Shown here: positions 7,644 through 14,608 of the stretch, in pieces
How positions within the stretch are numbered: position 1 is the first letter of the stretch
How the letters are laid out: the number at the start of each line of letters is the position of its first letter
Assembly: GCF_021184045.1 (NCBI RefSeq)
Contig: NZ_CP073710.1
Location: forward strand, 1,374,685 to 1,438,684
From: Methanococcoides orientis
GTDB lineage: Archaea > Halobacteriota > Methanosarcinia > Methanosarcinales > Methanosarcinaceae
DNA: 64,000 nucleotides
Reading direction: 5' to 3'
The notes under the pieces: generated by a model
Told to the model about the DNA's origin: nothing
The model's database searches: none
What the model saw: the letters and a program-made list of their open reading frames with translations, nothing else
Translations under genes and position numbers: made by a program

Positions 7644-10600
7644 TCACATATCTTCCTTGATGTACTTGATCATCCTCGGCGTCAGCAGTGGAATGATCTG
7701 CGGAAGCATGTTAGGCATCAGGTTCTCCATTGACTGTGGCATGAGATCAGGCATCTGTTCCTTCATGTCATCGGACATCTGCACACGTTTCTCCACAGCC
7801 TTGAGCATGTCAGGCATGACCTTTGGCATTATGCCTGGCAGGAGCATTGGCATCATGACCGGCATCATTGGCTTCATCATGAGGTCCATACCAGGTACGT
7901 ACTTGACCATCTTCATCATACCACGCAGTGGAGCAGGCATTGCAGCCATCATCTGTGGGAGGAGTTCCACCATCAGGTCGGTCATGTTCTCAGGTTTGAG
8001 GAGCGCGATCATCTGATCGAATGTAACCCATGCTGTGAGTGCAGTGTTCGTTGTATCAGGAATATCATATCCCATACTGCGAGCAACTGTTGCTGAAAGG
8101 TCCTGTACATCCACCGGACTGCCGCTCTTCTCTGCAGCGATCCTCAACTGTACCTGACAACATGGACAGGCAGCGACCATTATGTCAGCACCGATATCCT
8201 CAGCTTCCTTCAACCTCATGTTACCGACGACGTTAGCGATAGCCGGGTCAGCGACCAGTGTAAGGACTGAACCACAGCAGTGACCTTCTGCTCTGTTGTG
8301 CTCCATTTCACGCAGCTCAACGCCCGGAACTGACTTGATAAGGTCCCTTGGTGGCTCATAGATACCACCGGCACGGCCCATGTGACATGCATCGTGTACT
8401 GTGACAACCTTGTCAAGAGGTGTGACGAACTTCTCGGAAAGTACATCGAGCTTGTCCTGAAGCACCTGTGAGTAGTGCTTTGCCTCGAAATCGTATTCAA
8501 TACCGAGTTTCTCCGCCCACTGGCGATAGAAGGTGTCCCATACCAACCAGCATGCAGGACAGGATGTGATAACGGTCTTTACACCCTTCTTCCTCATGTT
8601 CTCGATGTTCATCCTCATGATCTTCTCGAAAACATCCCACTTACCGGCAGCAAGCATCGGGATACCACAGCAGGATTCTTCCTTGCCAAGGTAGGTGATC
8701 TCCATTCCGGCATCTGTCAGCAGACGGACCGAGGCTTCAGCGATGTCCTTCTCGACAAATGATGCAGTACAGCCTGCAAAGTAAGCATACTCAGCCTTGT
8801 CCTTGATCTTGGGCTTGAGATCCTCAGGGATCCATTCTTCCCTGTTCTTGAGGTATTCTCCCCAGATGTTCCTTTCCTTGAGCAGGCTGGAAGCCATGAT
8901 CTCGAACGGCGGGATTGTCATCATACCACGCTCAACCACCAGTTCATTCCTCATGGTCATCCAGGAATCGTTGATCGGAAGGTCAAGCTGGCATCTGTGG
9001 TCACAGAGCTCGCAGGTCGTACAGGCAAGGAAAGTATCCACTTGCTCCTGTGTCATCTTGTCCCTGCCGGCAAGGTATTCCTTAATAAAGAACCACTTAC
9101 CTCTCGGGGACTGGGATTCCCATCCACGACCGTAGTACTGGTCACACTCTTCCACACAGTAACCACACTGTGCACAGGTGTATGCATGGGATACGATGTC
9201 TGCCGGGATGTCCTTCTGCTTTTTGAAGGTCTCTTCACCGACACCACTTCTGTTTCCGACGAATCTCATGATCGGCTCAAATGCCTTGGACATTGAGATA
9301 CCTGCTTTTAGGATACCTTTACCTGAGATGGTCTCAGGGTTCATGATGTCATCCGGATCGACCTGTTGCTTCAGTGCAACCATCTTCTTCAGTCGGTCGC
9401 CATAGACCTTCTCTGCCTCCTTGGCAAAGTAGAGACCTGAAGCATAGATCCTGCCGCCATTCTCCTCGGCGATCTTGATGATGCTGATACCGAGTGTGAA
9501 TGCAAGGTTGAACTTGAATGATCTCTCGGAGTGAGGAATAAAACAAAGAAGTATCACATTGCCATTCTTCTCCACCATACCTTCTATTAGTACAGGAAGA
9601 TCGATCTTGGCTTTGATCTCATTGAAGACCTTGCCAACCTTGTCCACAGGGACGATGATCTCCGCAGGGATGAACGAAGGACCAAGCCTCTTGACCTTCA
9701 TGGAGCGGAACCACTCACCAGCTTCATGTTTGGATATATCTTCAGAAAGAACCTTGCCACCATTGCTGGTTATGATATTTTCAAGAGCACTAACATCCCT
9801 TGATTCAGGATAAATAAAGTTACAAATATATGACTTCGGCAATTCCGGCCTGTCCTCGACAACCGTTTCGCCATGATGGGTTGAAAATGGCATTTCATTC
9901 TTCATGCCTGCCCAATCGGGATTTATAAATGATATTGACCAGAGTGGCACTTTTTCTGCAGCTACTGCCTGAAGGGCCTTCTGCATGGATTCTGAATCAG
10001 CAAATTCTGCTGAAATGGATGCTGTGTTTTCCAGGTTGCGGATCTTCAGGGTGATCTGTGTAATGATACCGACAGTACCCATACTTCCGATAAGGCTGTC
10101 CATTTCATCGCCTGTGAAATCCCTGACCTCACCGTTTGGCAATACTGCTCTTGCAGAGACCATGGTGTCCTGGGACCAGCCATATTCATAGCTGCCGTAA
10201 CCAATACCGTTCTGTGCAAGCCAGCCACCTACTGTTGCTGCGGGGGCACTTGAAGGCATGGCACAAACAGAAAGGTCCTTTTCATTGAGCTTTTTCTCAA
10301 GGCGCTCCCATACAATACCTGCTCCGACAGTAACGGTCATGTTATCTGCATCGATGGAGATTATCTCGTTCAACAGGTTGACATCTGCAATGATACCGCC
10401 CTTTGTAGGAATTACACCACCGTAACCGGATGATGCTCCAGCGCGAGGAACAACAGGAATGGAATGTTTACGGGCAAAGCCCATTAGCTTGACAATGTCT
10501 TCCTCTGTGCGAAGTTTTACTATCGCTGCAGGGTCGGTGTTTCCTAACATCATCTTTGCCATTGACGGAAGTGCACCGACATCATGACAGTAGAAGTGTC

Positions 10601-10691
10601 TTTCTCGTTTGCTGAAATTCACGCGGTCGCCAAATATGCCACCGAGTTCTTCCTCCTGAGAGGAGGTGAGGTTTGCTGTGTTTTTTGCCAT
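7644..10691 (-). CDS. FAD-linked, Fe-S (HdrD/GlcD-like) oxidoreductase with Met-rich tail
   Basis: A 1015-residue fusion. About residues 45-230 are a PP-loop FAD-binding domain (P-R-A-G-A-S-S-G-Y-G-G), followed by a FAD-oxidase C-terminal domain to about 460. Two ferredoxin-type clusters follow (CAQCGYCVEEC and CTTCELCDHRC), then two CCG domains (Y-F-A-G-C ... E-S-C-C-G-I-P, and D-A-C-H ... H-C-C-G-S ... C-P-C-C-Q). The order is that of D-lactate/glycolate dehydrogenases fused to an HdrD-like cluster subunit. The last 113 residues hold 28 methionines in M-P and M-M-P repeats. The usual longest reading would start 36 bases earlier, but a TATA box at 10726-10733 and the GGGGGA ribosome site fit only the ATG at 10691. 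A polyferredoxin and HTH gene lie upstream on the same strand; electron donor and acceptor are unknown. Confidence 0.8.
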   Translation of the reverse strand: MAKNTANLTSSQEEELGGIFGDRVNFSKRERHFYCHDVGALPSMAKMMLGNTDPAAIVKLRTEEDIVKLMGFARKHSIPVVPRAGASSGYGGVIPTKGGIIADVNLLNEIISIDADNMTVTVGAGIVWERLEKKLNEKDLSVCAMPSSAPAATVGGWLAQNGIGYGSYEYGWSQDTMVSARAVLPNGEVRDFTGDEMDSLIGSMGTVGIITQITLKIRNLENTASISAEFADSESMQKALQAVAAEKVPLWSISFINPDWAGMKNEMPFSTHHGETVVEDRPELPKSYICNFIYPESRDVSALENIITSNGGKVLSEDISKHEAGEWFRSMKVKRLGPSFIPAEIIVPVDKVGKVFNEIKAKIDLPVLIEGMVEKNGNVILLCFIPHSERSFKFNLAFTLGISIIKIAEENGGRIYASGLYFAKEAEKVYGDRLKKMVALKQQVDPDDIMNPETISGKGILKAGISMSKAFEPIMRFVGNRSGVGEETFKKQKDIPADIVSHAYTCAQCGYCVEECDQYYGRGWESQSPRGKWFFIKEYLAGRDKMTQEQVDTFLACTTCELCDHRCQLDLPINDSWMTMRNELVVERGMMTIPPFEIMASSLLKERNIWGEYLKNREEWIPEDLKPKIKDKAEYAYFAGCTASFVEKDIAEASVRLLTDAGMEITYLGKEESCCGIPMLAAGKWDVFEKIMRMNIENMRKKGVKTVITSCPACWLVWDTFYRQWAEKLGIEYDFEAKHYSQVLQDKLDVLSEKFVTPLDKVVTVHDACHMGRAGGIYEPPRDLIKSVPGVELREMEHNRAEGHCCGSVLTLVADPAIANVVGNMRLKEAEDIGADIMVAACPCCQVQLRIAAEKSGSPVDVQDLSATVARSMGYDIPDTTNTALTAWVTFDQMIALLKPENMTDLMVELLPQMMAAMPAPLRGMMKMVKYVPGMDLMMKPMMPVMMPMLLPGIMPKVMPDMLKAVEKRVQMSDDMKEQMPDLMPQSMENLMPNMLPQIIPLLTPRMIKYIKEDM

Positions 10692-10725
10692 ACGTTCTTC
10701 CCCCTTATATTGTGGGTCGTTTTTC

Positions 10726-10733
10726 AATATAAA
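10726..10733 (-). promoter_or_regulatory. TATA box of the FAD/Fe-S oxidoreductase gene
   Basis: On the minus strand TTTATATT sits about 39 bases before the ATG at 10691. A start point about 26 bases downstream gives a leader near 12 bases containing the GGGGGA ribosome site. An ATG at 10727 would lie inside the box, so it cannot be the start from this promoter. Confidence 0.6.
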
Positions 10734-10801
10734 CTTATTACATTAATTGTGAGATTTATCCAATTTAAAAAAAGAAAAAATTGGAAAACATGTTCTTCAT
10801 T

Positions 10802-11440
10802 TTAGAATGAAAGTGAATCCTTTGGACATTTGTCAACACATCTTCCGCATTTGATACAATCCGGGTTGTTGCCGATATCACGAACCTTGAGTTCCATCGG
10901 GCAGACCTTCTCACAGAGCTTGCAGTCAACACATGTATCGTGATCCATCTTGAGCTGGTACTTGTTGCCGCCGATGATCCTCTGCATTGTTCCCATTGGA
11001 CAGAAGTTACACCAGGACCTTGTGTTGAAATGGCCACCAAGGATTGTGCCGATGATTGTCGTCATAAGACATACCGAGACAAAGATGGTACCGATAAGAT
11101 CAAAGGTATTCTGTGCAGCAAATGTGACCGAGATACGGTACATCATCAAAGTGATCATTGCTGTGAATACAGGGATTCTGAGCCACATGCTTGACAGGAT
11201 CTTCGGGATCTTCCTTTTCTTCGATATCTTGATTATGCCATAATCGAAGTAGCTTCCACGTGGACAGAGATTACCACAGAACCAACGCCCTCTGAAGAGG
11301 CTGGTGATGAACAGTGTACCCATGACAACGACCATGAAGTAACCAAGGATCGGATACCAGAGACCTCCAAGGGAGACAATGATGACCAGTGAACCAAGAT
11401 AAGGCCTGATCTTATCGAGATATGTTTTTGTGTTAAACAT
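10802..11440 (-). CDS. NapH-like membrane polyferredoxin
   Basis: A 212-residue membrane protein with about four hydrophobic segments, two short cysteine motifs facing the membrane domain (CGNLCPRG near residue 55 and CNFCPMG near 145), and two C-terminal ferredoxin clusters (CVDCKLCEKVCP, CIKCGRCVDKCP). This is the NapH/NosR/RdxA-type architecture used to pass electrons between membrane and soluble carriers. The HTH gene upstream ends exactly where it begins. It could feed the large FAD/Fe-S enzyme downstream; that pairing is inferred from position only, and a separate promoter is seen for the latter. Confidence 0.8.
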   Translation of the reverse strand: MFNTKTYLDKIRPYLGSLVIIVSLGGLWYPILGYFMVVVMGTLFITSLFRGRWFCGNLCPRGSYFDYGIIKISKKRKIPKILSSMWLRIPVFTAMITLMMYRISVTFAAQNTFDLIGTIFVSVCLMTTIIGTILGGHFNTRSWCNFCPMGTMQRIIGGNKYQLKMDHDTCVDCKLCEKVCPMELKVRDIGNNPDCIKCGRCVDKCPKDSLSF

Positions 11441-11788
11441 TTACCAGTCCTCCAGTTCCTGTTCGACCTTCGCTACCCATTTGCTGACAATGCCCATGAT
11501 CAGCTCTTTTATCTCTGCTTTGTTGTTTATCCTGTAAATGAATGAATATCCGCCTCCATCAAGGTTGTTTTGTGATTTTGTGAGTATGCCTTTTTCATGC
11601 AGCTTCTTGACAGACCTCTGGACGGTTGAAAGGTCGAGTTCTGTCAGGGTTGCAATCTGTTCCGTTTTGCTCCAAATATCAGGCTCTTCAAAGAAGTACT
11701 CCAGCACTTTCATGTCAGCCCGTGTCAGGTTCAGAGCACATTTTATCACATCTTTAATTTTGAATTCTTTACATGCGAAATCGATCAT
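11441..11788 (-). CDS. MarR/TrmB-like winged-helix regulator
   Basis: A 115-residue winged-helix protein: HTH around E-Q-I-A-T-L-T-E-L-D-L-S-T-V-Q-R-S-V-K-K-L and wing around G-G-G-Y-S-F-I-Y-R. The fold resembles MarR or TrmB N-terminal domains with a short C-terminal dimer helix. Its stop codon is adjacent to the ATG of the polyferredoxin gene, so it is the first gene of a two-gene operon and likely controls redox genes next to it (inference). Confidence 0.75.
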   Translation of the reverse strand: MIDFACKEFKIKDVIKCALNLTRADMKVLEYFFEEPDIWSKTEQIATLTELDLSTVQRSVKKLHEKGILTKSQNNLDGGGYSFIYRINNKAEIKELIMGIVSKWVAKVEQELEDW

Positions 11789-12190
11789 TGAATCACCTTC
11801 ATTATTTGTCAGTACTGCTACATTATTGCAGTTGTATATAAACGTGGTTAAGTACTGAAGGAAGATGCAAGGTTTTGGCAGTACCGTGGATAACTGTGTG
11901 GATATGGCAGTAATATAGTGTAGGAACTAAAACCCACAAATATTATTTTAGAAATATTCAATTGCAGATTTTTTAATTTAATTATAACTATCAAATTCTG
12001 TTGGGTTAAATTCGAAATGTCACCCTTGAGGCAATCAGTTTCAAAATGGATATCGCACATATCTCCTAAATTCGACCATCGTTTTGTGAAAAAAGAATCT
12101 AAATATTATGATCATGTAGTCAACAAGTTCTTTTTCAGTTCGATGATATGGACAGAAAATATTAATACTGTGTCTTAGTTAGAATATAAT

Positions 12191-12281
12191 GCAACATCGC
12201 AAAGATGTTAGCGGGGTTCAGCCAGTCTTGACGGAATAACTGAAACCCCAAACCAAAAGGCAAGGTTAGCTTTTGAAGTTT
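12191..12281 (+). ncRNA. Candidate structured RNA (three tandem hairpins)
   Basis: Hairpin 1 pairs AACATC (12193-12198) with GATGTT (12204-12209) over a GCAAA loop. Hairpin 2 pairs GGGGTTCAG (12213-12221) with CTGAAACCCC (12240-12249), with one bulged A. Hairpin 3 pairs CAAAAGGC with GCTTTTG (about 12254-12276) with one bulged G. A TATA-like GAATATAA at 12182-12189 could start transcription near hairpin 2, and an earlier AT-rich box near 12154 could include hairpin 1. It lies upstream of a gene with its own TATA box, so it may be a separate small RNA rather than a riboswitch. No known family is assigned; strand is assumed from the promoter. Confidence 0.35.
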
Positions 12282-12284
12282 ACA

Positions 12285-12292
12285 CTATATAA
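12285..12292 (+). promoter_or_regulatory. TATA box of the split C39 peptidase gene
   Basis: CTATATAA lies about 46 bases before the ATG at 12335. The predicted start point near 12314 gives a leader of about 20 bases with GAGGT at 12322-12326 as the ribosome site. Confidence 0.55.
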
Positions 12293-12685
12293 GCATAGCT
12301 TTGCCTCTGGATTACTGAAATGAGGTATAAGTAAATGTATAAATTGAAAAGAAATGCTATTTTTACGATAATGCTACTGATGTTAGTATCGTTTATTCCA
12401 ATGGTAAGTGCCCAGATAGAAATATCGTCTGATAGCTCAAATGCTGAACAAGTTACCATAGAACTAAATCAAAAAGATGGAGTTCTGATAATTCCTACAG
12501 ATGAGAAATATATTGCTGATTTAAGCAGAACCGCTACAACTGAAAAATTAGCAGGTGCATATTTCTCAGGTACTATCGATGAGAACAATCTTGTAACTCT
12601 TGAAGGCGTAATTACGATTGATGGAAATAAAGAGAAAGTTCAATTATCCGGTGAAGCAACCCAAGTGTTCATAGGATGGGATGTA

Positions 12686-12694
12686 CCAGAAGGA
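12686..12694. repeat. Left copy of 9-bp target duplication
   Basis: CCAGAAGGA immediately precedes the left terminal inverted repeat and is identical to 18064-18072. In the peptidase frame it encodes Pro-Glu-Gly. Confidence 0.85.
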
Positions 12695-12715
12695 GGGCTT
12701 GCCCATAAAGTCCTC
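12695..12715. repeat. Left terminal inverted repeat of the 5.4-kb element
   Basis: It matches the reverse complement of 18043-18063 at 20 of 21 positions. The inner part (CCCATAAAGTCC) resembles the iteron core, so the terminal repeat may itself be an extra binding site. Confidence 0.85.
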
Positions 12716-12768
12716 TTGACTACAAACTACGCAATTTGACTACAAAGTGTTACACTTGACCATAAACT
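12716..12768 (+). repeat. Left iteron cluster (three 20-bp units)
   Basis: TTGACTACAAACT, TTGACTACAAAGT and TTGACCATAAACT start at 12716, 12736 and 12756. Two further copies, one part of the palindrome TTTGAC-CATAAA-GTCAAA, occur at 12896-12926. Regular helical spacing points to protein binding, probably by the transposase. Confidence 0.7.
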
Positions 12769-13211
12769 CAAGAAATCAGCAACTTGCAATGCCCTTGTTT
12801 TTCTGAAAATGGTATCAATTTCAAAAATTCTTCGACAAGGAACACAGCATCCGTGTTTATATAAAATTTTAAAGAAGAATTGTAGCTTCTGATTTTTTGA
12901 CCATAAAGTCAAATTTTGACTATAAATTCTCTCTGTCATATGTGCGGCAACAGTTTATGGATTGAACTATTCATTTTGTCTGAAAAATGATTCAAATAAA
13001 TGCAAAGCTATTGATGTTTTCCCATGGATATGACCAAACCAGGATCACATCCAGTTGACAAAGGTCGGTTAGCTCCCACTCTTATATTCTACATTTTTTA
13101 AGCAAATGCGCTATTGGTTCAACATCTATATTCACACAGTTAACATATTTGTCCGATGTATTCATATACTTCCAACTAAAATATATTGCCAATGTTGGGG
13201 AGTTGTTATAG
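12769..13211. other. Left non-coding part of the 5.4-kb element
   Basis: No gene is seen here. It contains the extra iteron palindrome (12896-12926) and, from about 12971 to the ATG, the first of three copies of a conserved upstream module that also precedes genes at 14609 and 51450. Confidence 0.6.
12971..13211 (+). repeat. Conserved upstream module, copy 1
   Basis: About 240 bases highly similar to 14370-14608 and 51213-51449. Shared landmarks are GATTCAAATAnATGCAA, a CCAGTTGA block, GTTAGCTCCCAC, CACAGTTAACA, and AAATATATTGCC before TTGGGGAGTTG and the ATG. The last TATA-like box puts the start point about 15 bases before the ATG, so most of the module is upstream control DNA, unless a second box (TTATATTC about 105 bases earlier) is used. 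Confidence 0.75.
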
Positions 13212-13634
13212 ATGCAAATGAGAATTAAGCAAGTTATATTAGTTTGTTCAATAACTGTTTTGGTATTAGTAGCAATCTTATCCCAAGTGCCGTTTTATTC
13301 TGAAAACAATGATGAGTCAGCGTCAGTGGAAGAACCCATGGATGAAGTCCATACAGATGAACCCGTGGGAGAGGAGCCAAGGGACGAAAATTTGTTTGAA
13401 ACTGATATCGCAGTGACACAAGGGAATTGTGTCAGTGCGTTGTATCCCTTACGGAATGGGGATATTCTCAAGCTTTCGGACAATTATGAACTCACAGCAA
13501 GGCACATCGATGGGGTAAACAAAGAGATTGGTATAGAGTTCTCGGAAAACGGTGTAGTGGTCAACGATGAGAATCTAACAACATCGAACAGTGATGAGAC
13601 TTGGGATATTTGTTTCTTCCAAGAAAATGAATAG
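13212..13634 (+). CDS. Exported or single-span acidic protein, unknown
   Basis: A 140-residue product starting M-Q-M-R like the NosD-like paralogues behind the same upstream module. A hydrophobic segment at about residues 7-25 is a signal or anchor, followed by an acidic linker (E-E-P-M-D-E repeats) and an 85-residue beta-rich domain with a cysteine pair (NCVSALYP and WDICFF). Its family is not recognised. It is the first cargo gene of the 5.4-kb element. Confidence 0.55.
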   Translation: MQMRIKQVILVCSITVLVLVAILSQVPFYSENNDESASVEEPMDEVHTDEPVGEEPRDENLFETDIAVTQGNCVSALYPLRNGDILKLSDNYELTARHIDGVNKEIGIEFSENGVVVNDENLTTSNSDETWDICFFQENE

Positions 13635-13691
13635 CTGGTGTATAAAGTCAATTTAAAGTATATATACCAACATCAAGAGGGTGATGTAGCC

Positions 13692-13817
13692 ATGGTTCAC
13701 ATTAATTTTCCATCCCCGATTCCAGAAGAAGAAATACCAATATTGGAATCGAACGTAAAGGGTATACCAGGAATTGATTATCCTGAATATGGTATTATCA
13801 TGTATATGGAAGGGTAA
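13692..13817 (+). CDS. Small protein of 41 residues, unknown
   Basis: A short open frame (M-V-H-I-N-F-P-S-P-I-P-E-E-E) preceded by an AGAGGGTGAT ribosome site and ending two bases before the ATG of the next gene. The tight spacing and ribosome site support translation, probably coupled to the membrane gene at 13820. It is Pro/Ile/Glu-rich with no membrane span and no known family. Confidence 0.45.
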   Translation: MVHINFPSPIPEEEIPILESNVKGIPGIDYPEYGIIMYMEG

Positions 13818-13819
13818 GC

Positions 13820-14323
13820 ATGGAAATATTTGGTATCGAAAGCAAGTGGATTGTGTTCTTTTGTATAGGCATCTTCACATTTTTCTTGAGCGGATATATT
13901 CTAAGAGGCATACATCCACCCACAAATGCCTTTTTGATGTTGCTTGTATACTGGGTGTTATTTGGTACTGGGATACTGGCCTATAAGGAAAGATCGGCTG
14001 GATTTGTAGCAAAGGCGTTTGTCATTTCATTCATGGCGTTGCTTCTGATCTCTGTAGGTTTTTTTGCGTGGAGTGCACACCGTCATACGTATTCAACAGA
14101 GATTGATGCTGATCGTTTAGACTTTGTGCCCGAAGAATTTGTTGTTGTGACCGAAGAAGAGTTGAACGATTACCCTGCTCTGAAGGAAGCCATTGAGACC
14201 CAAACGTATGTGAAAGCAAATCCTGGCGAATGGACACGGACCATTGAATTCCTCGATTCAAAGGGATCTAGTGTTATTAAAGTGGGAGATGCGTACTATC
14301 AGATTGGTTTTACAACAGCATGA
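13820..14323 (+). CDS. Membrane protein with C-terminal cytoplasmic or outer domain
   Basis: A 167-residue product with three hydrophobic helices (about residues 9-27, 35-52, 63-83) and a soluble C-terminal domain of about 75 residues (E-E-L-N-D-Y-P-A-L-K-E-A-I-E, then V-K-A-N-P-G-E-W). The same E-L-x-x-Y-P-x-L-x-x-A-I style appears in several uncharacterised archaeal membrane proteins; I cannot name the domain. It lies two bases after the 41-residue gene in the mobile element cargo. Confidence 0.55.
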   Translation: MEIFGIESKWIVFFCIGIFTFFLSGYILRGIHPPTNAFLMLLVYWVLFGTGILAYKERSAGFVAKAFVISFMALLLISVGFFAWSAHRHTYSTEIDADRLDFVPEEFVVVTEEELNDYPALKEAIETQTYVKANPGEWTRTIEFLDSKGSSVIKVGDAYYQIGFTTA

Positions 14324-14369
14324 AAAAAGTCTGCTGTGTACGAAAAATCGATTTGTCCGATAATTCACA

Positions 14370-14608
14370 TTTTTGTCCGAAAAATGATTCAAATAGATGC
14401 AAAGTTGTTGACGTTTTCCCATGGAAATTACCTAGCCAGAATCACAGCCAGTTGACAAAGGTCTGTTAGCTCCCACTCTTATATTCTACATTTTTAAGCA
14501 AATACGGATATTGGTTCACCATCTATATTCACACAGTTAACATTTTTGCCCGATGTATTTATCTACTTCTAATTGAAATATATTGCCGATGTTGGGGAGT
14601 TGTAATAG
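14370..14608 (+). repeat. Conserved upstream module, copy 2
   Basis: Second copy of the module described at 12971, directly before the 569-residue NosD-like gene. Just before it (14340-14385) lie short TTTGTCCGA repeats that can form small hairpins. Confidence 0.75.

Larger units (their letters stand above)
11789..12334. other. 546-base intergenic region with structured segment
   Basis: No convincing gene is seen. The left part holds the leftward promoter of the HTH gene. The right part contains three consecutive hairpins (12191-12281) and then the TATA box at 12285-12292 for the split peptidase gene. The stretch between about 11930 and 12150 is AT-rich without recognisable features. Confidence 0.5.
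12335..12739 (+). pseudogene. 5' fragment of secreted C39-type peptidase gene, split by mobile element
   Basis: Codons 1-120 (to 12694) are the original gene; the last 14 codons are read from the inserted element's terminal repeat and end at a chance stop. The product has a signal peptide (K-L-K-R-N then a hydrophobic core ending V-S-A) and a beta-rich propeptide-like domain. If 12695-18063 plus one copy of the 9-bp duplication is removed, Pro-Glu-Gly at 12686-12694 continues in frame as Ala-Lys-Pro at 18073, giving a 382-residue secreted protein with a C-terminal C39-like domain. The fragment may still be expressed from its intact promoter but has no catalytic residues. Confidence 0.75.

Noticed and set aside
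8475-8762. Plus-strand frames inside the large oxidoreductase gene
   Set aside because: They lack ribosome sites and family features and run opposite a gene with clear FAD and Fe-S motifs; they are shadows.
11848-12060. A 70-residue minus-strand protein
   Set aside because: Low-complexity Leu/Ile composition in AT-rich DNA with no ribosome site.
12191-12281. A c-di-GMP-I riboswitch
   Set aside because: Short words match, but the two key motifs are adjacent rather than separated by the expected stems, and archaea of this group are not known to use c-di-GMP.
12727-12939. A remnant transposase in the left arm of the 5.4-kb element
   Set aside because: The frame overlaps the iterons and shows no DDE, HUH or recombinase motif.
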